Shown here: piece by piece, positions 1 through 8,060 of the stretch
Layout: each line of letters opens with the position of its first letter
Numbering within the stretch: position 1 is the stretch's first letter
Source: Pseudomonas sp. Bc-h
GTDB taxonomy: Bacteria; Pseudomonadota; Gammaproteobacteria; Pseudomonadales; Pseudomonadaceae
Assembly (NCBI RefSeq): GCF_002080045.1
Contig: NZ_MUIN01000012.1
Span: 209,842-261,555, forward strand
Reading direction: 5' to 3'
Length of the DNA stretch: 51,714 nt
Program-made: the position numbers and the translations under genes
The notes under the pieces: model-generated
The model's database searches: none
Told to the model about the DNA's origin: nothing
What the model saw: only the letters and a program-made list of their open reading frames with translations

Positions 1-488
1 CCTCCGGCGTCTCCCACAGGAAATGCGCTGCGCCTGAGGTTTGGGCCTGACCTGTACACAGGAATCGGCGGAAACCGCAGGGTTGAGCCTGACACTGGAC
101 CTGTGGGAGCTGCTGGAGGTTACGACAGTGGCGATGCGGTGGATCAGCAGGTTTGGGCCTGACCTGTACACAGGAATCGGCGGAAACCGCAGGGTTGAGC
201 CTGACACTGGACCTGTGGGAGCTGCTGGAGGTTACGACAGTGGCGATGCGGTGGATCAGTCACAGATGAGTCGCCTGAACCCACGCTGTCGCTGCCGTCG
301 TGACCTCCGGCGTCTCCCACAGGGAATGCGCTGCGCCGAAGGTTTGGGCCTACCTGTATACAGGAATCGGCGGAAACCGCAGGGTTGAGCGTGACCTTTC
401 CACAGGAATCGAGGAAACCGCAGGGTTGAGCCTGACGCTGAACCTGTGGGAGCTGCTGGAGTTTACGACAGTGGCGATGCGGAAGGTC
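1..488. repeat. tandem intergenic repeat block, 112-bp unit
   Basis: Two near-identical 112-bp copies lie at 37-148 and 149-260. A diverged third copy at about 340-488 carries an extra internal duplication of the segment ending in CCGCAGGGTTGAG. A leader containing CCTCCGGCGTCTCCCACAG is present at 2-20 and again near 304-323. The units contain inverted CTGTGGGAG/CTCCCACAG arms typical of Pseudomonas REP-like elements. The open frames across the block are repetitive on both strands and have no convincing ribosome-binding site, so I read it as noncoding. The same leader recurs at about 24238-24270. Confidence 0.8.
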
Positions 489-503
489 AGACAACTGAAA
501 GCC

Positions 504-1628
504 TCATGCCACCGCTGTCTGATTGCGCCCTTGAGCCTTGGCCCGGAACAATGCCTTGTCGGCATCGTTGAGCAGCATGTGCACGTTCTGATCGACCGCG
601 CTCATGGTCGCGACACCCAGGCTTGCGGTGATGCCTTCGATATGTTCGCAGGGCAGTCTGGCGATGGCCTGGCGCAATTCCTCCGCTGTGGCCCGGGCCA
701 CGTCGATCGAGGTGTCGGTCAGCAAGAGTGCAAATTCTTCGCCGCCGAGCCGACCGCAGAGGTCGACATCGCGAACCGCCTCGCAGATGACCGCGCCGAT
801 CTGCCGCAGCACCTGATCGCCCGCCTGATGACCATAGGAATCATTGATGTGTTTGAAGTGGTCGATGTCCATCATCAGTACCGACAGCGGGAGCCGGTTG
901 CGCTTGCAGTGCTCGTAGGTCTGCTCTGCCTCCTGGAAAAACGCCCGACGGTTTTTCAGTCCCGTCAGCTCGTCAGTCTGTGCGGCATGGTTGGCGATGC
1001 TGTGGGCATATTCCATCTCGCGGGTCAGGCGGAAGGCTTTCTCCATGGCCTCGGACAGCTTGCGCGTGGCGCTGACCACGAACGAGGCGAAGACCAATGA
1101 CGCGGCAGCCATGCCGATCTGCATCGGCGCTGGCTGGAACAACAACCAGAAGGAACACGGCAGCAACACCAGACCAATAGAGACGATGGTCATCGAGCGA
1201 TACGCCGAATAGCACGACACCGCGCTGACCGACATCCCTACCGTGAACAACAGCACCAGGGTCTGGGTCAGCAGATCGTTGGCCTGCATCAACGCCAGTG
1301 CGCCGCCACCCCAGATGGCCGCCGACAACACCAGTGTCAGGCAGTATTTCAGTTCCCACCGCTGCGGGGTGCGGGTATCGGAGGGGCTGCGAAAATACGT
1401 GACCAACAGGATCACGCGCAATGAGGTCGAGACGCCCAACAATGCCAGCCAATAAAGAATCACCGAGTGCTCGATCCGCGCCCAGCACAGCCAGCTCAAC
1501 ATCAGGGCGGCCAGAAAGCTTCCCAGCACCGAGAAAAACGTCTGACGAAACAGCAGTTGCAAACGGTCGGTTCGCACCTGAGCCCTGATGAGGGCATCGC
1601 GTTCGTGCGGATACTCAAGGGTGGACAT
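504..1628 (-). CDS. membrane diguanylate cyclase (GGEEF)
   Basis: Predicted inner-membrane diguanylate cyclase making c-di-GMP from two GTP. About the first 190 residues are hydrophobic, with roughly six membrane segments (MASE-like) and no recognisable soluble sensor domain. The GGDEF domain begins near residue 205 (DELTGLKNRRAFF) and has the active-site motif GGEEF near residue 293. An RDVD allosteric I-site lies five residues before it, so the enzyme is probably active and product-inhibited. I chose the ATG at 1628 because AGGCGAG lies about 6 nt upstream; an in-frame ATG at 1646 has no such site. It follows csgG in the same direction after a 305-bp gap, so it may be transcribed separately. 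A link to surface export is inference. Confidence 0.9.
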   Translation of the reverse strand: MSTLEYPHERDALIRAQVRTDRLQLLFRQTFFSVLGSFLAALMLSWLCWARIEHSVILYWLALLGVSTSLRVILLVTYFRSPSDTRTPQRWELKYCLTLVLSAAIWGGGALALMQANDLLTQTLVLLFTVGMSVSAVSCYSAYRSMTIVSIGLVLLPCSFWLLFQPAPMQIGMAAASLVFASFVVSATRKLSEAMEKAFRLTREMEYAHSIANHAAQTDELTGLKNRRAFFQEAEQTYEHCKRNRLPLSVLMMDIDHFKHINDSYGHQAGDQVLRQIGAVICEAVRDVDLCGRLGGEEFALLLTDTSIDVARATAEELRQAIARLPCEHIEGITASLGVATMSAVDQNVHMLLNDADKALFRAKAQGRNQTAVA

Positions 1629-1933
1629 CGGATCTCGCCTGGCCATACCACGGTTATAGGGGCAGATTGTGGCACCCTGCCATGACGCGGCACAACGGCG
1701 CAGGCATTCAAACCTGCGTTAATTCACGTTTGCAGACGTGTCAGAGGTCGGATTTATCCGAGAACGCCACGTTAGACGCCTGCAACGACTGCAAGCAGTG
1801 GGATGTACCCTCGTACCTCTGAGCGCCCGACCGTGGTGCCTCTGATCGCCAGCTACAGCGGATCAGGGCGTAGTCCTCAGCTACGACGATATCCTGTTCA
1901 TAACCGCCCCCCCGCCGCCATGAGCGCCGCGAA
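1629..1933. other. intergenic gap, no gene seen
   Basis: About 305 bp between csgG and the diguanylate cyclase. Frames here are short and lack ribosome-binding sites. Imperfect inverted repeats occur around 1780-1870, but none has the U-tract of a clear terminator. It probably contains the promoter of the cyclase gene, which I cannot place. Confidence 0.4.
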
Positions 1934-2815
1934 TCACTGCCCGTCTTCCGGCGACTTGTTCTGGCTCAAGTAGCGATCCAGCGTCTCATTGGGGGCGCTG
2001 GTGTCCCCTGCGATCTGCCACATGTGCCGCTCGATGCCCTGCGCCACCAGATGCCCCACCGCCGCTTCGATCGCCGACAAGACACACAATTGCGCCGGTT
2101 CGTTGGTGGTATAGCCCGCTTCCAGCTCCAACAGTTTCTTGAACTCGACGAACTTGAACACGCCGGCGTTGTAGCTGGTGGAGTAGATGGTTTTGCTGGT
2201 CATGACGTTGGCCAGTACCTGGCCGCTGCGCACGTCGACGGCGCGCAGGTTGATGGTCACCTGGTCGACGCGGTATTCCTGCGACAGCCCGATGCCCAGA
2301 TACCGCGCGCCCTCCCCGCCGCTGCGCACATTGGTGTCGTAGGCAACGATGCCGCCTTCGAGCATCAGGTTGGCCGCCTGCAGCGGCGGCAGTTCGTTGG
2401 GGATCTGGATGTTGACCGGCGCGCCGTTCGGGCCGATCACGGCAGGCGGTTTTTTCTGCGAGGCGCGGATGATCTTGCGCTCGGTCAGCAGGTTCTGCAG
2501 CCCTTCGCGTTCGAGCACCACGAACCAGCCGCTGGCCTGCATGGCGTCCATCAACATGCTCGCCGCGCCCTGGGTCACGCTGGTGGAAAACGAACTGGCC
2601 GGGGTCGGTTTGTACTGCCCGGTCTGGTCACGAAAACCATAGACCACCGCCACCAAACGCCCTTTGGGCCGGGGCATGGACAACAGGTCGTAATAGGTCG
2701 AGGCACGCGGGGTCAGGGTCGGGGTTTCCTTCGCCTGTTCGGCCGGCATCGGCTCGCGGACAGCGCAGCCTTGCAGTGCAGCGACCAGCATCAGAATCGT
2801 GATGCATCTTTTCAT
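1934..2815 (-). CDS. csgG: CsgG-family outer-membrane secretion channel (CsmG)
   Basis: Homologue of the curli export pore CsgG, a lipoprotein that forms a nonameric outer-membrane channel. The N-terminus is a lipoprotein signal (MKRCITILMLVAALQGC, lipobox LQGC). The family core follows: AVVYGFRDQTGQYKP, a constriction-region-like segment, and LEGGIVAYDTNVRSGGEGARYLGIGLSQEYRVDQV-type strands ending near residue 270. At 293 residues it is slightly longer than E. coli CsgG, with a polar tail. It is the last gene of the csgE-csgF-csgG end of the secretion operon, 32 nt after csgF. No curlin subunit (csgA/csgB) or csgD is in the window, so the substrate is not obviously curli. The P. putida GB-1 counterpart is, from memory, called csmG. 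Confidence 0.93.
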   Translation of the reverse strand: MKRCITILMLVAALQGCAVREPMPAEQAKETPTLTPRASTYYDLLSMPRPKGRLVAVVYGFRDQTGQYKPTPASSFSTSVTQGAASMLMDAMQASGWFVVLEREGLQNLLTERKIIRASQKKPPAVIGPNGAPVNIQIPNELPPLQAANLMLEGGIVAYDTNVRSGGEGARYLGIGLSQEYRVDQVTINLRAVDVRSGQVLANVMTSKTIYSTSYNAGVFKFVEFKKLLELEAGYTTNEPAQLCVLSAIEAAVGHLVAQGIERHMWQIAGDTSAPNETLDRYLSQNKSPEDGQ

Positions 2816-2847
2816 GGTCTATCGCTCCTCTGGAACTTCAGCACGCG

Positions 2848-3261
2848 TCAGTTGGAGGTAAGTCCGTTGACGTTTACTTCCGAAATTTCGCCCGTCACCC
2901 GGTCGGTGATCTGGATACTCAGCGAGCCCGAATCGTCGATGACATTGACGATGAAGGCGTCGGTGGTGAGGCTGCCGGTGTTGCCGTTGCGGATGTTGGT
3001 CAGCACCTGGGACAGCAGGCTCGATTGCAGCTGCTGGCTGAAACGCTCGAGCGCCGAGGTCGCGGTGGTGGTCGAGCGCTTGAGGTCCGGGTCCTTGTAG
3101 TCGTTCTGCGCCTGCGCCTCGTTGAGCAGCGTCGGGCCGTTGAGCGGGTTGCCGCCGAAGTTCGGGTTGACCGGTGTGTAGACCAGCTCCGTGGCCTGGC
3201 AGATCAGGCTGAAGCCTGTGAGGCACAGGCAGGTCGAGACGGCGGTTATTGTTCTGTTCAT
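2848..3261 (-). CDS. csgF: CsgF-family curli assembly/export protein (CsmF)
   Basis: CsgF homologue, 137 residues. In curli systems CsgF is secreted through CsgG, binds its mouth and couples export to nucleation. A Sec signal peptide occupies about residues 1-23 (cleavage likely after CQA). The mature N-terminus TELVYTPVNPNFGGNPLNG is the conserved CsgF segment known to insert into the CsgG pore. A C-terminal beta-rich domain follows. The ATG overlaps the csgE stop by 4 nt, implying translational coupling. Retention of the pore-binding segment suggests a working CsgG-CsgF complex, although no nucleator CsgB is present. Confidence 0.92.
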   Translation of the reverse strand: MNRTITAVSTCLCLTGFSLICQATELVYTPVNPNFGGNPLNGPTLLNEAQAQNDYKDPDLKRSTTTATSALERFSQQLQSSLLSQVLTNIRNGNTGSLTTDAFIVNVIDDSGSLSIQITDRVTGEISEVNVNGLTSN

Positions 3262-3677
3262 AGTTCGTCCTTCCCCAGATCAATGTTGTCCTGCAACTGA
3301 ACTTGCAGCTTGCGTTGAACCACCGCCGCGCGAACCTGATCGGCGGCTTCGATGGCCAGCTCCCGGGTTTCCGTGGCGTTGGGTGCGATGAAACGGCGGT
3401 ACACGATGCGTTGGTCGTATTCGACCCAGATCAGGCTGCCCCAGCGAGGGTCGGGGCGCTCGCGCACCACCAGGTTGAAATCCAGCCGGCTGGTGGCGCG
3501 CAGCCGGTCGGTGAAGGCGTTGTAGAAGTTATGGCCGACCAGCGAGATGCAGTCGTCGACGATGAAACCCATCATTTCGTCTTCGTCGTCAGCATGGGCA
3601 AAGCTGGCACCGAGCCCACCGATCAACAGCGCAGCGCACAGGCACAAGCCTTTGACGTGGGAGCTGACGGCGTTCAT
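3258..3677 (-). CDS. csgE: CsgE-family secretion specificity factor (CsmE)
   Basis: CsgE homologue, 139 residues. CsgE is the periplasmic adaptor that caps CsgG and selects substrate. A signal peptide covers about residues 1-29 (ends SFAHA). The mature part shows family features: GFIVDDCISLVGHNFYNAF, then LVVRERPDPRWGSLIWVEYD and a charged C-terminus. The start at 3677 gives the classic ATGA overlap with xcmX. An upstream in-frame extension to 3860 only reads through xcmX and is rejected. Order xcmX-csgE-csgF-csgG matches the xcmX-csmE-csmF-csmG order I recall for P. putida GB-1. Confidence 0.92.
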   Translation of the reverse strand: MNAVSSHVKGLCLCAALLIGGLGASFAHADDEDEMMGFIVDDCISLVGHNFYNAFTDRLRATSRLDFNLVVRERPDPRWGSLIWVEYDQRIVYRRFIAPNATETRELAIEAADQVRAAVVQRKLQVQLQDNIDLGKDEL

Positions 3678-4294
3678 TGGCTGGCCCCTCCCAACGGAGT
3701 GCCCAACGAGGTGCCCAGCGAAGTGCCTGGTCCTGAGGTCGGTGGTGCCCCCGGCGTGCCAGGCGCACCGGCCGGACGGTTGGACGAGGATTCGAGAAAC
3801 GCCTTCTCGGCGACGAAGCGCCAGTCGGCATAACTGGTCATGTCTTCGAATTCCTGCCACTGCGGCGGGAAGTTCGCGGTCTTGAGCGGGGTCTCGGCCG
3901 ACTGGCTGTAGACGCCGGTGATACGACCGTCGATGGACTTGCTCAGCCCCCAGTCGGCACTGCCCGTCATGGGGTCGGGATACAGGCGGCGCAGGTGCCG
4001 CTGAATGGACGGGAAGCGATGATCTTCCAGCAGTTCATCCAGCGAGTCCGGGTATTGCGACACCCCGGTGCCGCTGCGGTAATAACTGCGCAGCGCCTGG
4101 GCGTATTGAGTGCCGACCCAGATCAATTGCAGTTCGCGCTCGCGCTTGCCGACAGTGGACCAGACTTGCCCCACCGCGGCCAACGCGGTGCCCATCATCA
4201 CAATCAGCAACAACGCGCTCAGGTACGTGAAGCCCTGCTGGCGGACCGGCAGGCCGGCGCCGAGCGCTCTACCATTGCCCGAAAAGACTGCCAT
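3674..4294 (-). CDS. xcmX: atypical pseudopilin XcmX
   Basis: Pseudopilin-related protein of 206 residues. A prepilin-like junction QQG/FTYLSALLLIVMM lies near residue 21, followed by one hydrophobic helix. The invariant Glu at mature position 5 is replaced by Ser, as in tip-type minor pseudopilins (GspK-like), so it may cap a pseudopilus. The domain ends with an unusual Gly/Pro/Ser/Thr tail containing repeated GTSLG units. The ATG at 4294 follows GGGAGGG by about 7 nt; a GTG at 4297 is possible. It overlaps the upstream pseudopilin gene by 26 nt and csgE by 4 nt. From memory, transposon insertion in GB-1 xcmX blocks export of the Mn-oxidising factor. Confidence 0.82.
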   Translation of the reverse strand: MAVFSGNGRALGAGLPVRQQGFTYLSALLLIVMMGTALAAVGQVWSTVGKRERELQLIWVGTQYAQALRSYYRSGTGVSQYPDSLDELLEDHRFPSIQRHLRRLYPDPMTGSADWGLSKSIDGRITGVYSQSAETPLKTANFPPQWQEFEDMTSYADWRFVAEKAFLESSSNRPAGAPGTPGAPPTSGPGTSLGTSLGTPLGGASQ

Positions 4295-4643
4295 CACGCG
4301 CCCTCCCGGTGGATCCGCTCTTGATATCCGCCACCGAACCCTGCACGCCTTCCGGCGGCGGAACGATGACCCACATGTCGCTGCGCCCGGTGATCGGGTC
4401 CTGGGGCAGGCTGCGCAGGTAACGATGAGTCACCATGTCGTCCAGCGATTCCGGGTAATGGCCGGTATCGCCGTAGTAGTGATCCAGTGCCTCGCGCATG
4501 ACCGACAGACTCTGGCGCAGTGCGGTCTCCCGGGAGTTTTCCAGGCTGGAGAAATAGCGCGGTACGGCAATGGTCATCAGCGTGGCGATGATGGCCATGA
4601 CCACCAGCAGCTCGATCAGCGTGAAAGCCTTTTGTCTGCGCAT
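4269..4643 (-). CDS. GspG-like pseudopilin (xcmT2/xcmT3 type)
   Basis: Small pseudopilin of 124 residues. The prepilin site is QKA/FTLIELLVVMAIIATL, with Glu at +5 present but Ala instead of Gly at -1, an uncommon but tolerated variant for PilD-type peptidases. The globular part has the GspG-like GHYPESLDDMV and LPQDPITGRSD-type loop. It is shorter than the major pseudopilin at 25298. It starts 3 nt after the previous stop, with GGAG upstream, and overlaps xcmX by 26 nt. It corresponds to one of the two xcpT-like genes beside xcmX in P. putida GB-1; I cannot say which number applies. Confidence 0.88.
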   Translation of the reverse strand: MRRQKAFTLIELLVVMAIIATLMTIAVPRYFSSLENSRETALRQSLSVMREALDHYYGDTGHYPESLDDMVTHRYLRSLPQDPITGRSDMWVIVPPPEGVQGSVADIKSGSTGRARDGSLFGQW

Positions 4644-4646
4644 GAT

Positions 4647-5129
4647 TCACCACTCCGAATAGGCAATGCCGTTGAGGCCTTTGCCACGGGCTTTGGAGTA
4701 CACGTCGAATACGTCTTCGCCGTCCCGAGGGTTGTTCGCCGGGCTGTCGTAGGAACGCAGGCCCCATTCGTCTTCGGCGTCGCGCTTACTTTTGCCCAGC
4801 AGCGGATCGCGTGGGATGCGCCGCAGAAAGAAGATCTTCGCGCCCTTGGGGCTGCGCAGATCACGCACGCCCTCGACCAGCACCTTGAGGTTCGCGGGAT
4901 AACCATTACTGGCGACCGACTTCTCGATCCGCCCCGCGTCGGCGGCCCGTTTGTATGCGTCTACCGCATCGCGAATCTGGTACAGCGCGGTGCGCAATTC
5001 CTGTTCCTTGCCGCGCCGGATCACGGTTTCGGTGAGGGGTGCAGCGATGCTCGCCAGCAGACCGACGATGGCCAGGGTCACGACCATCTCGATCAGGGTA
5101 AAACCGCGCGATCTGCTCTGGCCGTTCAT
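4647..5129 (-). CDS. GspG-like pseudopilin (xcmT2/xcmT3 type)
   Basis: Pseudopilin of 160 residues with a canonical site SRG/FTLIEMVVTLAIVGLL (Gly -1, Phe +1, Glu +5). A long N-terminal helix and a soluble domain with NGYPANLKVLVEGV and IPRDPLLGK follow, comparable to the GspG calcium-loop region. The ATG at 5129 is preferred over a TTG at 5135 because a GAGAAG lies about 8 nt upstream; it begins 2 nt after the secretin stop. It is likely a pseudopilus subunit made by the same operon and processed by a prepilin peptidase encoded elsewhere. Confidence 0.88.
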   Translation of the reverse strand: MNGQSRSRGFTLIEMVVTLAIVGLLASIAAPLTETVIRRGKEQELRTALYQIRDAVDAYKRAADAGRIEKSVASNGYPANLKVLVEGVRDLRSPKGAKIFFLRRIPRDPLLGKSKRDAEDEWGLRSYDSPANNPRDGEDVFDVYSKARGKGLNGIAYSEW

Positions 5130-5131
5130 GA

Positions 5132-6991
5132 TCAAGGCTTCTCGGCTGCGGCAGGTACGGCAGGTACGGCAGCCAGCGGCGCCGACTTGCGGTCGATTTC
5201 CACGGTCATCGGCGCCATGTCCGGGTTGACCGGGTTCATGCGCATGCTGGTTTCGGTGCCCGAATCGAACTCCATGTCGCTCGGCGCCTGATACGGCAGG
5301 TTGCGTACGATGCGAGGGGTGATCGACAGCACCAGCTCGGACTTGCCGACGGTGTCCTTATTGCTGCCGAACAGCCGGCCGATGCCGGGGATATCGCCCA
5401 GTCCCGGAATCTTGTTGCCGGTGGAGCTGTTGTCGTTACGCACCAGACCGGCAAGGATCTGGGTTTCGCCGTCATGCAGTCGCAGGGTGGTCTGGGCGTT
5501 GCGGGTATCGACCTGAACCGGAATCGTGCCTTGGCGGGTCGGTTCCAGGGGGGTGGCGTTACTCACTTCCAGGGCAATCTTGATCGCCACTTCGTTGTCC
5601 AGGTGGACGATGGGTGTCACCTCCAGCTTCAGACCGACGTCCAGATACGTGATGCTTTCGGTGATCACCGGGCCCTGGGTGGAAGGCACCGACGTGGCAC
5701 TGATGATCGGCACCCGTTGACCGATGTGGATACGGGCCTGTTCCCGGTTGCTGACGCGAATGGTCGGACTGGCCAGGGTGTTGACGTCGTTGTCCTGAGC
5801 GTTGATTTTCAGCTGCGGCGAAGGCGAGATCGAAATCCGGCTGGAGTTGATGCCCTTGAGCTGGTTCAGCACGCTGACTGCCGTGCCGTCGCTGTTGATC
5901 ACGCCGAAGGTGTTCGGCCATTGCAGGCCCAGATCGAGGATGCGTTGGCGGGCGACTTCCATGACTTCCACTTCCAGCACCACCTCGGGGTTGGACTGAT
6001 CCTGAGAGAAGAACAGCTTCTCGGCCATGCGGATCGCATCCGGTGTGTCGCGCATGGTCAGGGTATTGAGGCGTTCGTCGATGAACACATCGCGGGTTTT
6101 GAGCATGGTCTTGACCATGTTCAGCGCGGTGTTGGCATCGGTGTTGGTCAGGTAGAAGGTGCGCATCACCAGTTCCTGGTAATCCTTCACCTTCTGCGGC
6201 GAATCCGGGTAGATCAGAATGGTGTTGTCGTTCACCACCTTCTGGTGCAACTGATTCTGCTGCAGCAGCAGGTCGATGGCATCTTCGATGCGCACTTCAC
6301 GGACGAAGATCGTGGCCTTGAGGTCAGCGCGCAGGTCCTTGTCGAAGATGAAGTTGAGGCCCGCGACTTGCGACAGCACCTCGAAGATCACCTTGAGGTT
6401 GGCGTCACGGAATTCCAGGGTCACAGGCTTTTCCAGACGGGTCTTGAGCTGCGGATTGGACACGGTGTTGCGGCTGCGCATCAGCTCGACATTGCGCATC
6501 AGTTCCGTCGCGCCTTCGTGCCGCGGATCCAGCGCCAGCACCTGGCGGGCCTGGTGTTCGGCGCCGGTGAGATCACCGCGACGCAGGCTGGTCTGCCCTT
6601 TGATCAGCATGTCGTTGATGTTGCGCATCTGCTCAAGCAGATACAGCGCGTCACGGGCGCGGCCATTGCTCGGCTCGATGGCGATGACTCGCGAATAGTC
6701 GATCGCCGCGCTGTTGAAATCACGCTGGGAGCGCTCGGAGTCGGCCTTGGTCAGCAAGGTCTTGACCACCCGCGCCTTGCCCGACGTCAGGGCAATGCGC
6801 AGCGTTGCGTCCCGCGGATTGGCGTTGACCGCCTCCTGCAATTTGGCCAGGCCTTCCTCGTAACGGCCTTCCTCGATCAAATCCTGACCGATGGCCCGGT
6901 TCATGTCCGATGTGCAGGAAGCCAGCATCAGCCCCAGCGCCAAGGTGAAGCCCAGCAACAACGCGTTCAACGACAACCGCAGCGGACTCAT
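5132..6991 (-). CDS. lipoprotein secretin with N-terminal TPRs (GspD/PilQ-like)
   Basis: Outer-membrane secretin of 619 residues. The signal ends in a lipobox (LASC, Cys near 26), so it can probably reach the outer membrane without a separate pilotin. Residues about 30-160 contain TPR-like repeats (EEGRYEEGLAKLQEAV, SAAIDYSRVIAIEP). A short secretin N-domain (VTLEFRDANLKVIFEVLSQ) and N1-type repeats follow. The secretin barrel region (VGLKLEVTP, GETQILAGLVR, IPGLGDIPGIGRLFG) ends near 560, with an Ala/Pro-rich tail. TPRs fused to a secretin resemble Tad/MshL-like and other noncanonical types rather than standard GspD. It shares a 4-nt overlap with the pilP-like gene, and GGGGAG precedes its ATG. 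Confidence 0.92.
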   Translation of the reverse strand: MSPLRLSLNALLLGFTLALGLMLASCTSDMNRAIGQDLIEEGRYEEGLAKLQEAVNANPRDATLRIALTSGKARVVKTLLTKADSERSQRDFNSAAIDYSRVIAIEPSNGRARDALYLLEQMRNINDMLIKGQTSLRRGDLTGAEHQARQVLALDPRHEGATELMRNVELMRSRNTVSNPQLKTRLEKPVTLEFRDANLKVIFEVLSQVAGLNFIFDKDLRADLKATIFVREVRIEDAIDLLLQQNQLHQKVVNDNTILIYPDSPQKVKDYQELVMRTFYLTNTDANTALNMVKTMLKTRDVFIDERLNTLTMRDTPDAIRMAEKLFFSQDQSNPEVVLEVEVMEVARQRILDLGLQWPNTFGVINSDGTAVSVLNQLKGINSSRISISPSPQLKINAQDNDVNTLASPTIRVSNREQARIHIGQRVPIISATSVPSTQGPVITESITYLDVGLKLEVTPIVHLDNEVAIKIALEVSNATPLEPTRQGTIPVQVDTRNAQTTLRLHDGETQILAGLVRNDNSSTGNKIPGLGDIPGIGRLFGSNKDTVGKSELVLSITPRIVRNLPYQAPSDMEFDSGTETSMRMNPVNPDMAPMTVEIDRKSAPLAAVPAVPAAAEKP

Positions 6992-7515
6992 GGTGCACTC
7001 CCCACAGACAAGGTCTGCGCAAACTTCAACGGCAGATAGACGAGGCTCATTTCAGTGGCGGAGATGCGGTCGACCTTGTAGACGTCGTCGATCACATCGC
7101 CGGCCCTGACCACATAGAGCCGTTCTCCGTTTTGCAGAAACACCTGCAACTGCTGGCTGTCTTCCAGCTTGCCAATGAACTGGAACGGTAAAGGCGGTGC
7201 AGTGGGCACCGTGGGTGCTGCAGGTGCGTTGTTGAGCGCAGCCTGCTCGGCCGTCACCACTGGGGCGACGAACCAGCTCTGCGCAGCGAACAGGTCCAGT
7301 TGCGGAACCTTGGCCGCTGCTGATTTGGCGGTGCCGTCCTTGTCCGAAGCGGCTTTCGCCCCAGCGATGCCATCCCGGTGCTTGCTCGCCAGAGGCGCGG
7401 CATCGCTGACCGAATCCTGCGCCTGCTCGCTGAAAAACTGCTCGGGCACCCAGGCGATCAGCCCGCAGATGCCGAAGAACGCCAGCCAGCCTGCTACGCG
7501 ACGAGTGTTCATCAT
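6988..7515 (-). CDS. PilP/GspC-like inner-membrane linker
   Basis: Protein of 175 residues with an N-terminal membrane anchor (about residues 8-24), a long Ala/Pro-rich periplasmic linker, and a small C-terminal beta domain (LPFQFIGKLEDSQQLQVFL, RLYVVRAGDVIDDVYKVDRI). That domain resembles the PilP/GspC homology region, which binds secretin N-domains. I recall this family being labelled as a secretion-system-X component in Burkholderia-type genomes. Position between pilO-like and secretin genes, with 4-nt overlaps on both sides, fits a bridge from the platform to the secretin. Start may be 7515 or the adjacent Met codon at 7512. Confidence 0.72.
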   Translation of the reverse strand: MMNTRRVAGWLAFFGICGLIAWVPEQFFSEQAQDSVSDAAPLASKHRDGIAGAKAASDKDGTAKSAAAKVPQLDLFAAQSWFVAPVVTAEQAALNNAPAAPTVPTAPPLPFQFIGKLEDSQQLQVFLQNGERLYVVRAGDVIDDVYKVDRISATEMSLVYLPLKFAQTLSVGSAP

Positions 7516-8060
7516 GACCTCGACAGATAAAGGGTCATGCGGATACGCCCGGTCAGCTCGGTGTCAGCGATGCGCTTGCGCTGGAAGTCCACGTCCTCCA
7601 CCACCACTGCCGGCAGCTCGCTCAACAGGGCGTGAATGAATCGACGCAGTTGCGGGTAGCTGCCCCGCACCGGCAACAGGATCTGGTAACGCGCCAGTTG
7701 GGTTTTCGGGTCGATGCCCAGCGAGTATTCGCCCCGGGACAGGTTGATCTTTTCCTTGCTGGCCATGGCGTAGATGCGGTCGATGGCCGAGGTGGCATCC
7801 AGTTGGGTCGGCAACGCACGATGGAACTCATCGAGTTGCTGCTGGGGCACCACCGGCAACGCGGCGGTGCCGTTGGCGACCTTCTCCAGAAACTCGCTGG
7901 CCTTCTGGCTGTTCTGACGCAGACTGCCCAGCGACTGCCAGTCAGGCAGCAGGCTGAACACCCCGTACGCCAGCACCAGAATCACCAGCGCCGCACCCCC
8001 CAAGCCAGGCCAGCCGGCCCGTTGCACGTGTTCACGCAGAATCAGGCTAGGGACGGACAT
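7512..8060 (-). CDS. PilO/GspM-like platform protein
   Basis: Protein of 182 residues: a short cytoplasmic N-terminus, one membrane helix (about 22-40), a coiled-coil segment rich in Gln/Ser/Lys, and a ferredoxin-like periplasmic domain (YQILLPVRGSYPQLRRFIHALL, VVVEDVDFQRKR) typical of PilO. It probably pairs with the PilN-like protein to form the inner-membrane alignment complex. It overlaps the preceding gene by 14 nt and the following one by 4 nt. Confidence 0.75.
   Translation of the reverse strand: MSVPSLILREHVQRAGWPGLGGAALVILVLAYGVFSLLPDWQSLGSLRQNSQKASEFLEKVANGTAALPVVPQQQLDEFHRALPTQLDATSAIDRIYAMASKEKINLSRGEYSLGIDPKTQLARYQILLPVRGSYPQLRRFIHALLSELPAVVVEDVDFQRKRIADTELTGRIRMTLYLSRS

Noticed and set aside
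41..494. Open frames through the left repeat block on both strands
   Set aside because: Sequence is a tandem intergenic repeat; the translated products merely repeat the unit.
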